Below, piece after piece: positions 29,730 to 39,211 of a stretch of 64,000 nucleotides of DNA. The notes below the pieces were generated by a model, which searched no databases, was not told the DNA's origin, and saw only the letters and a list, made by a program, of their open reading frames with translations. A program made the translations under genes and the position numbers. This DNA is from Paraniabella defluvii (GTDB lineage Bacteria; Bacteroidota; Bacteroidia; Chitinophagales; Chitinophagaceae). Location: positions 4,030,001-4,094,000 of the forward strand of contig CP079215.1 in assembly GCA_019316985.1 (NCBI GenBank), given 5' to 3'. Each line of letters starts with the position of its first letter. The first letter of the stretch is position 1.

Positions 29730-30991
29730 TTAATTATTGATCCGGTTAACAACAACTACCTTACTATAACTGCGCGTACCGTCTTTGTCTACTTGGGCAA
29801 TGCGGACATATACTTTTTCAGCTGAAGTTTGTAAAGCCCCGCCTTTTGTGCAACCTGCCCAAGTGATGGTTAAAGCTAACGCCAGCCCTGCCATCATTTT
29901 GCTTTTCCTGTATCTGCGCTGGCGCACCATTAAAAGTAAAGAGAGCAAACCTGCACCCATTAGAGCAGGCAGACTGTTCACGTCAAAGCTAATGCTATAT
30001 TGCTGCGTTACAGTTGAACTGCCACCATCGGCTTTCGTTGGTACTTTAGCTATTGGGGTAAATTGATTGCCGTCCTTCGAAACTTCTACCTCAAAGTAAT
30101 CATTATTAGTTTCCTGCAATGTGTGCCATACGAGTGTACAGCGCTCTGCCTTTCCGGTGGCACTGATATTACCGAATGTTACCGGCAGGGCTACTGCACT
30201 GGTACCTAAAGTGGTTCCGGTTGAGGTAACCCCTGTGCCATTATCATCACCTGACCAGTTGGCGGGATTCGTAATCCGGGCTAACCAGGTTGCTTTGTCA
30301 GTTTTGGTGGTAGGGCCATTATAGAAAACATTATCATACTGTTGTTCAAAGTTGGTCGCTGCTCCCGGGTTAGTTAGAATACCGAGGGCATTAACGCCGT
30401 TGGTCAGCATATTTAAACTGCCTCTTCCATCAGGAAACATGGATTCGACGGCTGTGGCAGTAATCGTTGTCTGCCAGAAATTCGCATTGAGGTTAACGTT
30501 ACGGCTGGCATTTAAACCAAAAATAAAATAGGGGTTACTGTCATCCCCGCGATAGATAAAGACCTGTTCTCCATTTCCCAACATGGCCTGTCCCACAGTA
30601 AAGCCAGCAATACTAATATCTGCGGTCATATTTACAGATGTAGTAACATTGGTGAGATTCGTAGCTGGATTATTGTCAGATCCGCCAATAGTTAAAGTAA
30701 AGATATCCCCGCATTGATCTGCGTGGAAGTGGTCCATGTGATAATTCCATCCCCGGTGGGAGCAGGGCTGATAAAAGATTGGGTTGCATTGGTCCATCCG
30801 CGATCAGTAATTTTAATAACAGTACCTGCTGGGATACTCACCAGCGATGCAAAGGTGATTTTGTCATTGTCGTTATAAGCGTCGATCCCTAAAACGACCA
30901 TATCCCCGGCATTGATTTGTGAAAAACTTTGGGATACTGATAAGAGTAAATAAAGACCTGAACAGGCCAGTAACTTGTAGATTTGGTTCAT
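29730..30991 (-). CDS. Secreted protein with Fn3-like C-terminus and internal membrane/lipobox insert, frameshifted
   Basis: The start at ATG 30991 gives a signal peptide (YKLLACSGLYLLLSVSQSFS). The first domain, INAGDMVVLGIDAYNDNDKI, TVIKITDRGW and NAGDIFTLTIGG, is a beta domain common in secreted Bacteroidota proteins. One shift near 30710 joins both frames; about 420 residues. Near the C-terminus an Fn3-like module, DYFEVEVSKDGNQFTPIAKV, is interrupted by the hydrophobic LPALMGAGLLSLLLMV, the basic RQRRYRKSK and a second hydrophobic stretch with lipobox-like TITWAGCTKGG, and then finished by VYVRIAQVDKDGTRSYSKVV. Normally the two halves of such a module are adjacent. No classical T9SS sorting domain follows. 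Function unknown. Confidence 0.65.
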
Positions 30992-31228
30992 ACATGGGGC
31001 TTTTAAAAGCGCAAGATAATGACACTGCTCATACATAGCAAGGAATTGCATTTATTTTCTGTTTATTGTATAAGCTTGGCCTGACATATTTGATCAGCCG
31101 GCGGTATGTGATGACGGTGTAGTAAGGCTGAAATTGAAAAACTCACCCGCAAATCGTCAATTGTCTTTTCCCTTTTTTAATTTGTGCAACGAAGGAGAAC
31201 TTTAAATCTAACTTAGCACATCAATAAA

Positions 31229-31828
31229 ATGAAGGAATTACTAAATCGGATTTTGAAGATTGAACATGGATTTAACCATATAATTGAAGCTGGGCAGGTT
31301 GTTTTACAAAATGAGCATCTTGATCATTTTCAGCTTGCAGAAAATTTTATTGAAAGCACACAACCCTATCAGGTTCGGATGCTTGGAACGTATTTGTTGG
31401 GTGAACTTGCCGTATTCAATAAAAAGGCTTTAGGCGTTCTTGAAAAGACGGTTTCAAAGGATGAAAACTGGAGGGTGCAGGAGATGCTTGCAAAGGCGTT
31501 TGACGCCTATTGTAAAAAAAACAGGATATGAAAAGGCGCTTCCCCAAATTGAGTTCTGGATAAAGCATAAAAACAGCAATATTGCCAGGGCAGTAACGGA
31601 AGGGCTGCGCATTTGGACGGGCCGCGATTTTTTCAGGAAAATCCTGAAATAGCCATTGCATTAATCAGTTCAAATAAATGGACAGAGAGTTTATACCTGA
31701 GGAAATCCATTGGAAACGCATTAAGAGATATCAAAAAAAAGTTCCCGGAAAAAAATTAAAAAGAAATTTCAAAATGGGACAAGCAAGACAATAAGATTGC
31801 ATTCATTGTGCAATTGATCAACAAGTAG
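31229..31828 (+). CDS. AlkD-like DNA alkylation repair HEAT protein, frameshifted
   Basis: Starts at ATG 31229. Family pattern: helical repeats with PYQVRMLGTYLLGELAVF, DENWRVQEMLAKAFDAYC, then after a shift near 31520 GYEKALPQIEFWIKHKNSNI, RAVTEGLRIWTGRDFF, and after another near 31648 ENPEIAIALISSNK, YLRKSIGNALRDI. The end is IAFIVQLINK at 31828, about 200 residues. This resembles the DNA_alkylation (PF08713) HEAT-repeat family, of which AlkD is a glycosylase for alkylated bases; many members have unknown activity. It is monocistronic as far as visible. Confidence 0.7.
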
Positions 31829-32005
31829 AAACTGCTGCCCGATGTTTTCACTACCTGTTTTTTAACGAATGCTCAAAAAAGAGCAGGCAATACTCTCCCA
31901 AATAAATGCAGGTTAATGATAGGCTGGCTGATATTGTAGTTCACAATAAATGGGAGAATAAAGGTATTAAGCTTTTGCCCGCTGGGTAAGTGCAAACAGT
32001 GCAAC

Positions 32006-32569
32006 CTAATTTTTAATAGTGTTGTGATTGATTCTTTCAAACAAGCCAGGGTATAATACAACAAACCCATCTTTGTCTACCTGGATAGCTGCTGTAAAAT
32101 CGTTCGGAACATTTTCATACCTGTATTTCGTTTCGGTTAACTTGCGATACCGCTGCCTAACCGGTTTTACATCGCCATTTAAGATGTCGATATAGATTAC
32201 CGCAATTTCCTGTTCCTGGTCAATCGTCATGTTTAGGTTATTAATGGGCAAAGTATTAGTAAAAGGCGTCAGACTTATATCTATAAAATGGAAATTCCTG
32301 AAATGTGGATCAGGCGCTCCGTTTATAATCCAGTCACCATCTTCTTTTATACCGGTTATTTCTTGTTCACTACCATTTACGGCATATACAACCTGAAAAT
32401 TAGCGACCTTCCAATCGCGGGTTATTTCAGCGTTGTACCTGACAATATAATTGTTGTTTTGGAACGACCCAATTATATCTGACTGTGCTTTGATCGTTTT
32501 CCTGCTTTCAGAAAGTTGTAATTGTTCCGTTGAATCATACAGGAGCCCCTTCCAGTTAAATGATTTCAT
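32006..32569 (-). CDS. Putative glycolipid-binding protein (PF06475 type)
   Basis: An intact protein of 188 residues if the ATG at 32569 (MKSFNWKGLLYDSTEQL) is used. The W-x-G-L-L-Y-D-S-T-E start, followed by IIGSFQNNNYIVRYNAEI, DWKVANFQVVYAV and a C-terminal beta half with GLFERI, is the pattern of the putative glycolipid-binding domain family. It has no signal peptide. Its biochemical role has not been established for most members. It stands alone between convergent neighbours. Confidence 0.65.
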   Translation of the reverse strand: MKSFNWKGLLYDSTEQLQLSESRKTIKAQSDIIGSFQNNNYIVRYNAEITRDWKVANFQVVYAVNGSEQEITGIKEDGDWIINGAPDPHFRNFHFIDISLTPFTNTLPINNLNMTIDQEQEIAVIYIDILNGDVKPVRQRYRKLTETKYRYENVPNDFTAAIQVDKDGFVVLYPGLFERINHNTIKN

Positions 32570-32858
32570 ATCGTAAATTTCTTGTAACCCCAAACAACTT
32601 CCGTACCATTGCCGTTCGGGTAACCCATATTTCTAAATGTGAACCGGGTTACGGCCGCAAAACGGAACCGGGGCGACCATTTAAGACGTAGTCAATAACT
32701 CCGTGCCATATTCAATAAATAGTAGAATAGTTGATCCGGATTACGATTTTGGTATCATTTTAGTAATGACTACGAAACTGAAGAGTATTGCCGGTTGGAG
32801 AAGTAGGATAGTTGGATAAAGTATCCGGCCAGTGAATCAGCAAATAAAATAAATCATT

Positions 32859-34372
32859 TTGTCATCTATTGTGAACCTCAACGAGCGTACCGACGGATTG
32901 AGCTTCGATTTGCTTTTCGGCGCATTGAATGCTTCTGTTTCGGGGATTATCATTACAGATAATCTGCAACCCGACAACCCGATCATTTACTGTAATCAAG
33001 CATTTGAGCGGATCAGCGGATATGAACGTTCACAGATCATAGGCCACAATTGCAGATTCCTGCAGGAAAAGATCGATCGCAAAGCGCAAGGCTGGAGATT
33101 GCACAGGCAGTGAAAGAGGGGAAGATATGCCGGGTAGAGATACGCAACTACAGGAAAAGCGGTGATCTGTTCTGGAATGAGCTCTACATGTCGCCCGTCA
33201 AAAATAAGCAGGAGTGATCACCCACTTTATCGGCGTTCAGAATGATGTAACACTTCGTAAAAAAGCAGAGCTGGATTTAAAGAGCAAAAAGCGCTGATGG
33301 AACAGCAGGTAAAAGAGCGAACCAGGGAGCTTAAGGAGAATGAAGCATTTTTATCGAGTATCATACAAACCGTCAGGGAAAGCTTGCTGGTGCTTGACCC
33401 GGATTTCAACGTAATCAGCGCCAACGATCATTTTTTAAAACCTTTAAGGTGAACAGCCAGGAAACCATTGGCAGGAAATTTTACGATCTGGGCAATCATC
33501 AGTGGAATATTGAGAGATTAAAAGAATTGCTTATTAAAATATTACCTACCAACAACCCGGTATTGGATTTTGAGGTGGAGCATGACTTTCCGCATATTGG
33601 CAAAAAACTGATGCTATTAAATGCTTATCGTGTTGAACTGGAAGGGCAATATAAAGATAGCATCCTGATAGCTATTGAGGATATCACCGAACGCCGTGAG
33701 ATTGAAAGGAGAAAGGATGATTTCCTTTCTATAGCCAGCCATGAGTTAAAAACGCCGTTAACTTCAATCAAAGGCTTCATGCAAATGTTGAAACGCCTGG
33801 AACCGGCCGGTTTACCCGAACAATATAAAGTTATTTTTGAAAAGGTAAATATCGCAATTGACCGGCTGGGAAGCCTGATTACAGATCTTTTGGATGTGTC
33901 AAGGATTCAGTCGGGAAATATTGAAATTCATAAAGAACTATTCGATTTTGATAAGATGGTAAGTGAAACCATCGAGCAAATGCAGAGTACTACTCTTACG
34001 CATAAAATTATTGTAACAGGTGCAACAAACGCCAGGGTATTTGCCGATGAACAGCAATTGGTACAGGTATTAAATAACCTTTTGGCCAATGCTATTAAAT
34101 ATAGCCCGGACAGCAATGAAATCTTTGTATATATATCTACCGTTAGCGATTATGTAAAATTGTCGGTCAGGGACACCGGGGTTGGAATTAACCAGGAAGA
34201 CCAGCAGCGCATTTTCCAGCGATTTTTCCGGGGAGCTGAATTTCAAAAGAAATTTGCAGGCATGGGGATCGGTTTATATATATGCGAGCAAATTATAAAA
34301 AACCATAACGGTACCATTTGGGTGGAAAGTGAGAGAAACCAGGGGCTACATTTAATTTTACCATACCTATAG
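32859..34372 (+). CDS. LOV-domain sensor histidine kinase, frameshifted
   Basis: Blue-light sensor kinase predicted from the N-terminal PAS/LOV domain: AFERISGYERSQIIGHNCRFLQ carries the GxNCRFLQ motif with the flavin-adduct cysteine, and FIGVQNDVTLRKKAE is the typical LOV end with its Gln. A coiled segment (EQQVKERTRELKENE) and a second PAS (SLLVLDPDFNVISAND, TERREIERRK) follow. The HisKA box is SIASHELKTPLTSIKGFMQM with the phospho-His; the ATPase part has NLLANAIKYSP (N box), RDTGVGI (G1) and GMGIGLYI (G2). Shifts occur near 33100, 33215, 33283 and 33440. The start is TTG 32859 or GTG 32871. About 504 residues. A receiver gene follows after 13 bases. Confidence 0.85.
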
Positions 34373-34385
34373 AAACGCAGGATCA

Positions 34386-34750
34386 GTGAAAAATAAAAAG
34401 TAATTCTTTGCGACGATGATCAAAGCATCCTGGAGCTCCTCGAACTTGTGGCCGGCACCGCCGGCTGTGAGCCCGTAGCTGTTTCCAAAAGCCTTGATGT
34501 AATCAGGGCGATACGGCAAAATGATCCGGCTTTGGTTATCCTGGATCTTTGGATGCCGGTTATGTCGGGCGATATGATCTTGCAAACCATCAGGAAAGAT
34601 GAAAGGCTCAGAGATTTGCCTGTACTGATCATATCAGCAAGCAGCGATGGTAAATCCATTGCCATGCAACATGGAGCAACGGATTACCTGGCCAAGCCTT
34701 TTGAAATAACCGACCTGATCCATGTATTCCAAAAATATTGTGTGGGTTAG
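34386..34750 (+). CDS. Single-domain response regulator, frameshifted at start
   Basis: Probable start GTG 34386, MKNKKVILCDDDQSILELLE once one A is added to the A-run at 34397-34401. Receiver residues: CDDD (metal-binding pair), LVILDLWMPVMSGD with the phospho-acceptor Asp, ISASS (Ser/Thr) and YLAKPFE (Lys). About 121 residues, no output domain. It is directly downstream of the LOV histidine kinase in the same direction and is the likely partner that takes the phosphate. Confidence 0.8.
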
Positions 34751-34764
34751 TTTTGAACCCGAGC

Positions 34765-35151
34765 TTAAGAGTCCATCGTGTCAGTGACAGATCCATCAGC
34801 ATTTTTCCGTACTACATCTACCATGTGGTCCAGGTCAAAAGGTTTCTGGATATAATCATCTGCTTTGCATTGACTGGCTTTTTTAGGCAGATCCATAGAG
34901 GTTGATGTCAGTACCGCAGGTAGTTCTTCAGTATCCGGATCTGTTTTTAAATCCTCGATTACTTCTGTACCCTTTTTGTCACCCTGGATATGTTCATCCA
35001 CTACAACAACATCCGGATCGATCTCGCTGATTTCTTCAATCGGCTCGGTATTTAAGGATGAGGTGACATCAAAACCTTCATCTTCTAAAACTTTATCCAT
35101 TATTTCCAGAATATCTTCATTATCCTGGATGAGGACCACCTTTTTCTTCAT
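34765..35151 (-). CDS. Acidic single-domain response regulator
   Basis: An intact 128-residue receiver protein starting at ATG 35151. LIQDNEDILEIM has the DN pair instead of DD in the metal site, VVVVDEHIQG contains the acceptor Asp, VLTSTSM the Thr and IQKPFDLDHM the Lys. About a quarter of the residues are Asp or Glu. It is convergent with the upstream receiver gene, with 14 bases between them. It probably belongs to the same phosphorelay, but this is inferred from position. Confidence 0.8.
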   Translation of the reverse strand: MKKKVVLIQDNEDILEIMDKVLEDEGFDVTSSLNTEPIEEISEIDPDVVVVDEHIQGDKKGTEVIEDLKTDPDTEELPAVLTSTSMDLPKKASQCKADDYIQKPFDLDHMVDVVRKNADGSVTDTMDS

Positions 35152-35615
35152 ACTTGTAACTTTGATTTAGATTTTCTTAATAGTGGCGGCCCCGCTTGGC
35201 CAACCAGTTTTTCGCATATCAAATGTATTTATTTTAGCAATACGTTTCAGCTTTTCTATTTAGCTTATAAGTTAAAGTTGTTTCTAAACATGTTTTAATT
35301 CTCTGTTTAAAAGATCTGCTTCATTTACCTGTATACATAGTATGTTGCTTTGAATTACCGGTTGCTTATGATGGAGTGTGATGTCACTTCGGGGCAACCA
35401 ACCTGGGCTGCTTTTGTAGTCTTCTGTAACCGTTGAAAAGGGATAATCCCTTTGAAAAGGATAAGGCATGCGGTACGTGATTGACCTGGTCAGTTACTGA
35501 AAATGCAAACGCGGATTATGGCTTTATATAATCAGATATAATGAGCTGCACAGGCTACTTATACACTTTGTTTGGCCCGCCATTTGCATTAACGATTTTT
35601 AAAATTAATAAAGCA
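35152..35615. other. Intergenic region
   Basis: About 460 bases. A 61-residue minus-strand frame (35284-35469, MPYPFQRDYPFSTVTEDY) exists but has no recognisable features, and I do not call it. No hairpin with a T-tract was noticed. Confidence 0.35.
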
Positions 35616-35930
35616 ATGTCAAACCAATGGATAAGAGCAGAGATAGCATTGCTGCTGCGCTTAAAGGATCAGAAAAGAAGATTTATTATCCTGGAACCAT
35701 ATGAGAATGCTGTAGAAGGGCAGGAAGGTGGCTGGAAGGTATTACTTTTAAATTACTATGAAGCGCTCATCAAAGCCCGCGGCTTCGCAAGCCGTATGAA
35801 AGGTAAATACCAATTCATTTTCGACCTGGAGAATCGCGGGCATTTCGATAAGTTAAATCAGATGTTGAATCAGTCAGCTGAGTATCGCGTTTATGTAGGT
35901 GGTCAGTTAGCGGAGACCAATGCAGCTTAG
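35616..35930 (+). CDS. Small hypothetical protein
   Basis: The internal ATG at 35616 gives 104 residues (MSNQWIRAEIALLLRLKDQK); an in-frame upstream start at 35541 would add a hydrophobic 25-residue leader that does not look like a proper signal peptide. The protein contains FIILEPYENAVEGQEGGWKV and FIFDLENRGHFDKLNQML. No known family was recognised. It is soluble, mixed alpha/beta by appearance, and stands alone on the plus strand before the DUF3050 gene. Confidence 0.5.
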   Translation: MSNQWIRAEIALLLRLKDQKRRFIILEPYENAVEGQEGGWKVLLLNYYEALIKARGFASRMKGKYQFIFDLENRGHFDKLNQMLNQSAEYRVYVGGQLAETNAA

Positions 35931-36072
35931 AAGCCATACAATCTGATTGACGGAAGATAGCCATTCCCGATTTATATTTTAAACTATGCCTATTTTTAAG
36001 CCGATCCTTCAAAAACGCGGGTAGTGTATGAAAAGTTGACCTAACTTCGCCCCTTGAAAATAATATTAGTTA

Positions 36073-36867
36073 GTGAACAATAGAATCAAAGATTTACAGG
36101 ATGCCATTGAGCCGGTAAGACAGCAGATAATTAACCATAAAGTTTATACTGCTATTAAAAGCCTTGAAGATTTAAAGATTTTTATGGAGTATCATGTTTA
36201 TGCTGTATGGGACTTTATGTCCCTGCTTAAATCCCTGCAAAATGGTCTCACCTGCACTTCTGTACCCTGGTTTCCAAAAGGTAGCGCTGATACCCGTCAT
36301 CTGATTAATGAAATAGTTGTAGGAGAGGAATCGGATGTTGACGAGCATGGCAGGCGGATTAGCCATTTTGAGCTATATCTCGAAGCGATGAAGCAATGTG
36401 GTGCAGATACTTCAAAAATAGAAGCCTTTATTGCCCATCTCGAAAAGAATAATAATTTAAAAGAAGCCTTCCATTTTGCCCGGGTTCCCGCGGAAGCTCA
36501 GCAATTTGTACAATTTACATTTGATACTATTGAAAGCAGCAAGGATTATTTGCAGGCGGCAGTTTTTACTTTTGGAAGAGAAGATCTGATCCCGGCAATG
36601 TTCCTGTCGATCATTAAGGAAATTCATAATGATTTCCCGGAAGAGGTTTCTATTTTTAAATACTACATTGAGCGGCACATAGAAGTTGACGGAGACCATC
36701 ATAGTAACCTGGCTTTACAAATGACCGAGCATTTATGCGGTGATGACGAGTTGAATTGGAGAGAGGCACAAGCAATGTCTGTAAAGTCGTTAGAGCACAG
36801 AATAGGGCTCTGGAACGGTATATATAAGCGGTTAATAGAAAAAGAAGAGCCGGTATCCGGTGCATAA
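36073..36867 (+). CDS. DUF3050 protein, heme-oxygenase-like fold
   Basis: A complete 264-residue protein starting at GTG 36073. FMEYHVYAVWDFMSLLKSLQ with its conserved His, DEHGRRISHFELYLEAM with Glu and His, and IERHIEVDGDHHSNLA with three His are the hallmarks of DUF3050, an all-helical family of the heme-oxygenase-like diiron (HDO) superfamily in which these residues are expected to bind metals. The reaction is unknown. No linked biosynthetic gene is present. It is intact, in contrast to the longer genes nearby. Confidence 0.8.
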   Translation: MNNRIKDLQDAIEPVRQQIINHKVYTAIKSLEDLKIFMEYHVYAVWDFMSLLKSLQNGLTCTSVPWFPKGSADTRHLINEIVVGEESDVDEHGRRISHFELYLEAMKQCGADTSKIEAFIAHLEKNNNLKEAFHFARVPAEAQQFVQFTFDTIESSKDYLQAAVFTFGREDLIPAMFLSIIKEIHNDFPEEVSIFKYYIERHIEVDGDHHSNLALQMTEHLCGDDELNWREAQAMSVKSLEHRIGLWNGIYKRLIEKEEPVSGA

Positions 36868-37211
36868 AGCTTTAAAGCAGCCTTCGTAAAAATCGCATGA
36901 TTATCCATGGAGGTAGAATCATTACCTTATTTTCTTCCAGCTTTATAAGGTGATGAAATGCAGGTAGCCCGGCAGGCTTCTCCTGAAAGTCGCCAAAATT
37001 GATGCCCCGGAAAGCGGGATATGAAATAATCAGAAAGATGTTTTTATCTGCGGTATTTTATTTCCCTTATTGTAGAGAAAGATACCAGTTTCCACACCAT
37101 ATACTAAATACATGGACTACTGGATTACCTGGTGGACTACTATCGATAGCGGCTCCCGGTATTATTGGTTTTGATTCACCTGGTAAAGATCAAACCTTTT
37201 CCACAACAATA
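36868..37211. other. Non-coding stretch before the CphA remnant
   Basis: About 340 bases. A 100-residue plus-strand frame (36999-37301) overlaps the start of the cyanophycin synthetase remnant but its first 70 residues resemble nothing and contain no family motif. No other feature was seen. Confidence 0.35.
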
Positions 37212-37459
37212 GGAGCCATAACGATCCTGAGTAGTCCCAATTATTGGCCGGTTAGGCATCACCGGCTTGTACAGATGAAATTGGCTTTATCGTACGCTTA
37301 ACAGGATTGATGTCCTGCCTGCAAACACATCATTGCTTGCCGGGATAGGAGGAGCTTTTGGGGACAGTTGAAAGAGGATGCCTGGATGGGGTATGTTGTA
37401 GAGCATGTGGCTTTAAAACAATTACTAAAGTTTAAGGCTGTCATGTCAAAGCAAAACTA
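37212..37459 (+). pseudogene. cphA: Cyanophycin synthetase N-terminal remnant
   Basis: The plus strand reads ILSSPNYWPVRHHRLVQMKL, equivalent to the RGPNYWS-x-x-x-x-LI-M start of cyanophycin synthetases; after two shifts it continues with NRIDVLPANTSLLAG, and then KEDAWMGYVVEHVALK, matching the EGTWMGHVIEHIALELQ block. Only about 80 of some 880 residues remain, broken by stops, and the end runs into the 3' end of the opposite OMP gene. It is therefore a dead fragment. No cyanophycinase or isoaspartyl dipeptidase gene is nearby. Confidence 0.65.
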
Positions 37460-38275
37460 AAGTTTAAGGCCAACACCAAATGTAAGGTAGAACAATTTAG
37501 CTCCTGATTCACCCTCCAGCAGATTTTGTGGTATTACATACGCCGGCACTACGGTTGCATAGAGCTTTTTGAAAACAGCAACAAGAGGTGTGGAAGCTTC
37601 ATAAGACAGGATGTCAAACCGATTGTAGCTTTGCGTCCTTTCACTTTCAGACACAGGAATCCCCAGGAAGTTTTTTTGTTCTATATAACTTTTAGTAAAC
37701 TGGTGAGTACCTGCATATAGATAAAATGAAGGATTTACTGCAAATGCCCAATGGCTGTTTTGTCTGTGGATGATAAAAATATGATCAGCCCCTAAAGTCG
37801 CTCCAACATCAGTTGGTCCTTTGGTGAACTTAAGATCACCCCGGCATTTATATTGATTACAGTACCGGTGTAAGCTATATTAACCCCGGTTTGTCCTTTT
37901 AGCGCAGACTGTGGCAACTGGCTCTTGTCTTTATATAATACCTGCGTATAAAAAATGTTACCATTGAAATGTTTTGATGGTTTAAAGCGGTATCCTCCTT
38001 CAACGGTAGCTCCGGCATAAGTAGTAGAAATAGCTTTATTCTGGATAAAAATGAAATTGCTTTGTATATAGAGCCCGTTTTTTAACTGATATCCTATATT
38101 AGGCACCAGCGCACTACTTTGTAAACGGTCTGTTCTTCCAAAATAATGCAGTTTTGTTTGGAAATTAACCCCAATACCCAACTCACTTTTCCCGGAACTG
38201 TCCTGCTGTCCCCAACAAAATATGGGACAAAAAAAGAAACTTGTCAAAGAGAAAAATATTATGCTTTTTTTTCAT
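37457..38275 (-). CDS. Outer membrane beta-barrel-like protein, frameshifted
   Basis: If one A is removed from the 8-A run at the start, ATG 38275 gives a signal peptide MKKSIIFFSLTSFFFCPIFC followed by alternating strands: FQTKLHYFGRTDRLQSSAL, NIGYQLKNGLYIQSNFIFI, GATVEGGYRFKPSKHF, HWAFAVNPSFYLYAGTH and at the end KLFYLTFGVGLKL. A second shift lies near 37795. The terminal strand ending in a hydrophobic residue suits a 10-12-stranded outer membrane barrel of about 273 residues. No specific family is recognised. Its promoter must lie between 38276 and the hairpin at 38316. Confidence 0.6.
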
Positions 38276-38308
38276 ACTGTGTAATAACGTTGTGTTCGAT
38301 TGGAAATA

Positions 38309-38338
38309 ATAAAAAGCCCTTCGTCCGATACGAGGGGC
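38309..38338 (-). terminator. Rho-independent terminator on the minus strand
   Basis: GCCCTTCGT and ACGAGGGGC (38316-38338) form a 9-bp stem with one T-G pair and the loop CCGAT. On the minus strand it is followed by TTTTTATT. It can terminate transcripts coming from the Ala-rich gene at 38513-39211. Confidence 0.75.
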
Positions 38339-38344
38339 ATTACA

Positions 38345-38484
38345 GGGTGCATTCCAAATTGTCACCCCCAAACAAATACTCTTACAATACGTCACCCCGA
38401 GCGAAGCCGAGGGGTCTCCTTCTATATTGACGAGATGACTTTGCTGCGGTCGGCACGACGATAGCGGCAATTTGGAATGTACCC
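38345..38484. repeat. MITE-like element with 17-bp terminal inverted repeats
   Basis: The ends are GGGTGCATTCCAAATTG (38345-38361) and CAATTTGGAATGTACCC (38468-38484), inverted repeats with one mismatch. The interior contains CACCCCGAGCGAAGCCGAGG, a palindromic core like the dispersed GAGCGAAGC repeats common in Bacteroidota genomes. The whole 140-base unit lies between two minus-strand genes and contains no gene. Confidence 0.65.
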
Positions 38485-38512
38485 GTATTACAAATAATAA
38501 CTACGGAGCTAT

Positions 38513-39211
38513 TAATCTACCTTTATGTTGCCTGAAGTAGAAGTACTGGCTTTGGCCTCTACAGATGGTGTCAGATTATTAGCTTTTTCAACACTTTTTT
38601 GCCGCGGCTCTGGTTTTACGGGCGCCCTTCGCAAGGGTGCTTCTCGTTTGGGCATCTGCAGTCTCGGCATTTCTATTTATAGTATTCGATGTTTCTGTAA
38701 CTGTAGTACCCGATACTTCAGCTTTTGTATCTGTGGAAGTGTTGACACCTGCGCCAACCACAGCAACGCCACTGCCGCCTACAGCAGAATTGGAATTTGA
38801 ATGCGTTTGGGCTTTTTCGCTGGCTGTTGTACTTGCATGTACAGCTCCTTGTGAAGAGATCTCTGATGATGCATCACTTTTTACTCCTGCATCAACATTG
38901 GTATTTACATCTACCTTAGCTGCTGCTTCTGCGGTATTTCCAGCATGTATGGTATTGTCTGCCGCTGAGGTTGTTTTTTCAACAGCTATATTACCTGCCG
39001 CTTTGGTTTTATCGACAGCAGTTGAAGTGGCGGCGGAAACTTTGTTAACTGCATTAGTTGTTGCAGAAGCAACTTTAGCGGCGTTCACGGTGGATGATAC
39101 AGAAGCTCCAACCGTGCTCTTGACGGCAGAACTTAAACCGACCTGGGCGTTGGCGGCACCAACAATAAATACACAATATGTTACGAATGAAAGCCTTACA
39201 TTTTTGCTCAT
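38513..39211 (-). CDS. Secreted low-complexity Ala/Ser/Thr/Val-rich protein, frameshifted at the end
   Basis: From ATG 39211 (MSKNVRLSFVTYCVFIVGAANA, signal peptide, cleavage after ANA) follows a long repetitive helix-prone region (SSAVKSTVGASVSSTVNAAK, ATSTAVDKTKAAGN) and a Ser/Thr-rich part (SEISSQGAVHASTTASEK). One shift in the A-run at about 38592 leads from AAAKK to VEKANNLTPSVEAKASTSTS and the stop at 38513, about 233 residues. No domain is recognisable. Such periplasmic Ala-rich proteins may be cell-envelope fillers; I do not assign a function. A 196-residue antisense frame exists only because of the base bias. Confidence 0.55.

Noticed and set aside
35284..35469. 61-residue minus-strand frame
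   Set aside because: No recognisable feature, no operon context, length expected by chance.
36999..37301. 100-residue plus-strand frame
   Set aside because: Only its last 30 residues resemble a family (cyanophycin synthetase), and those are part of a remnant; the rest has no support.
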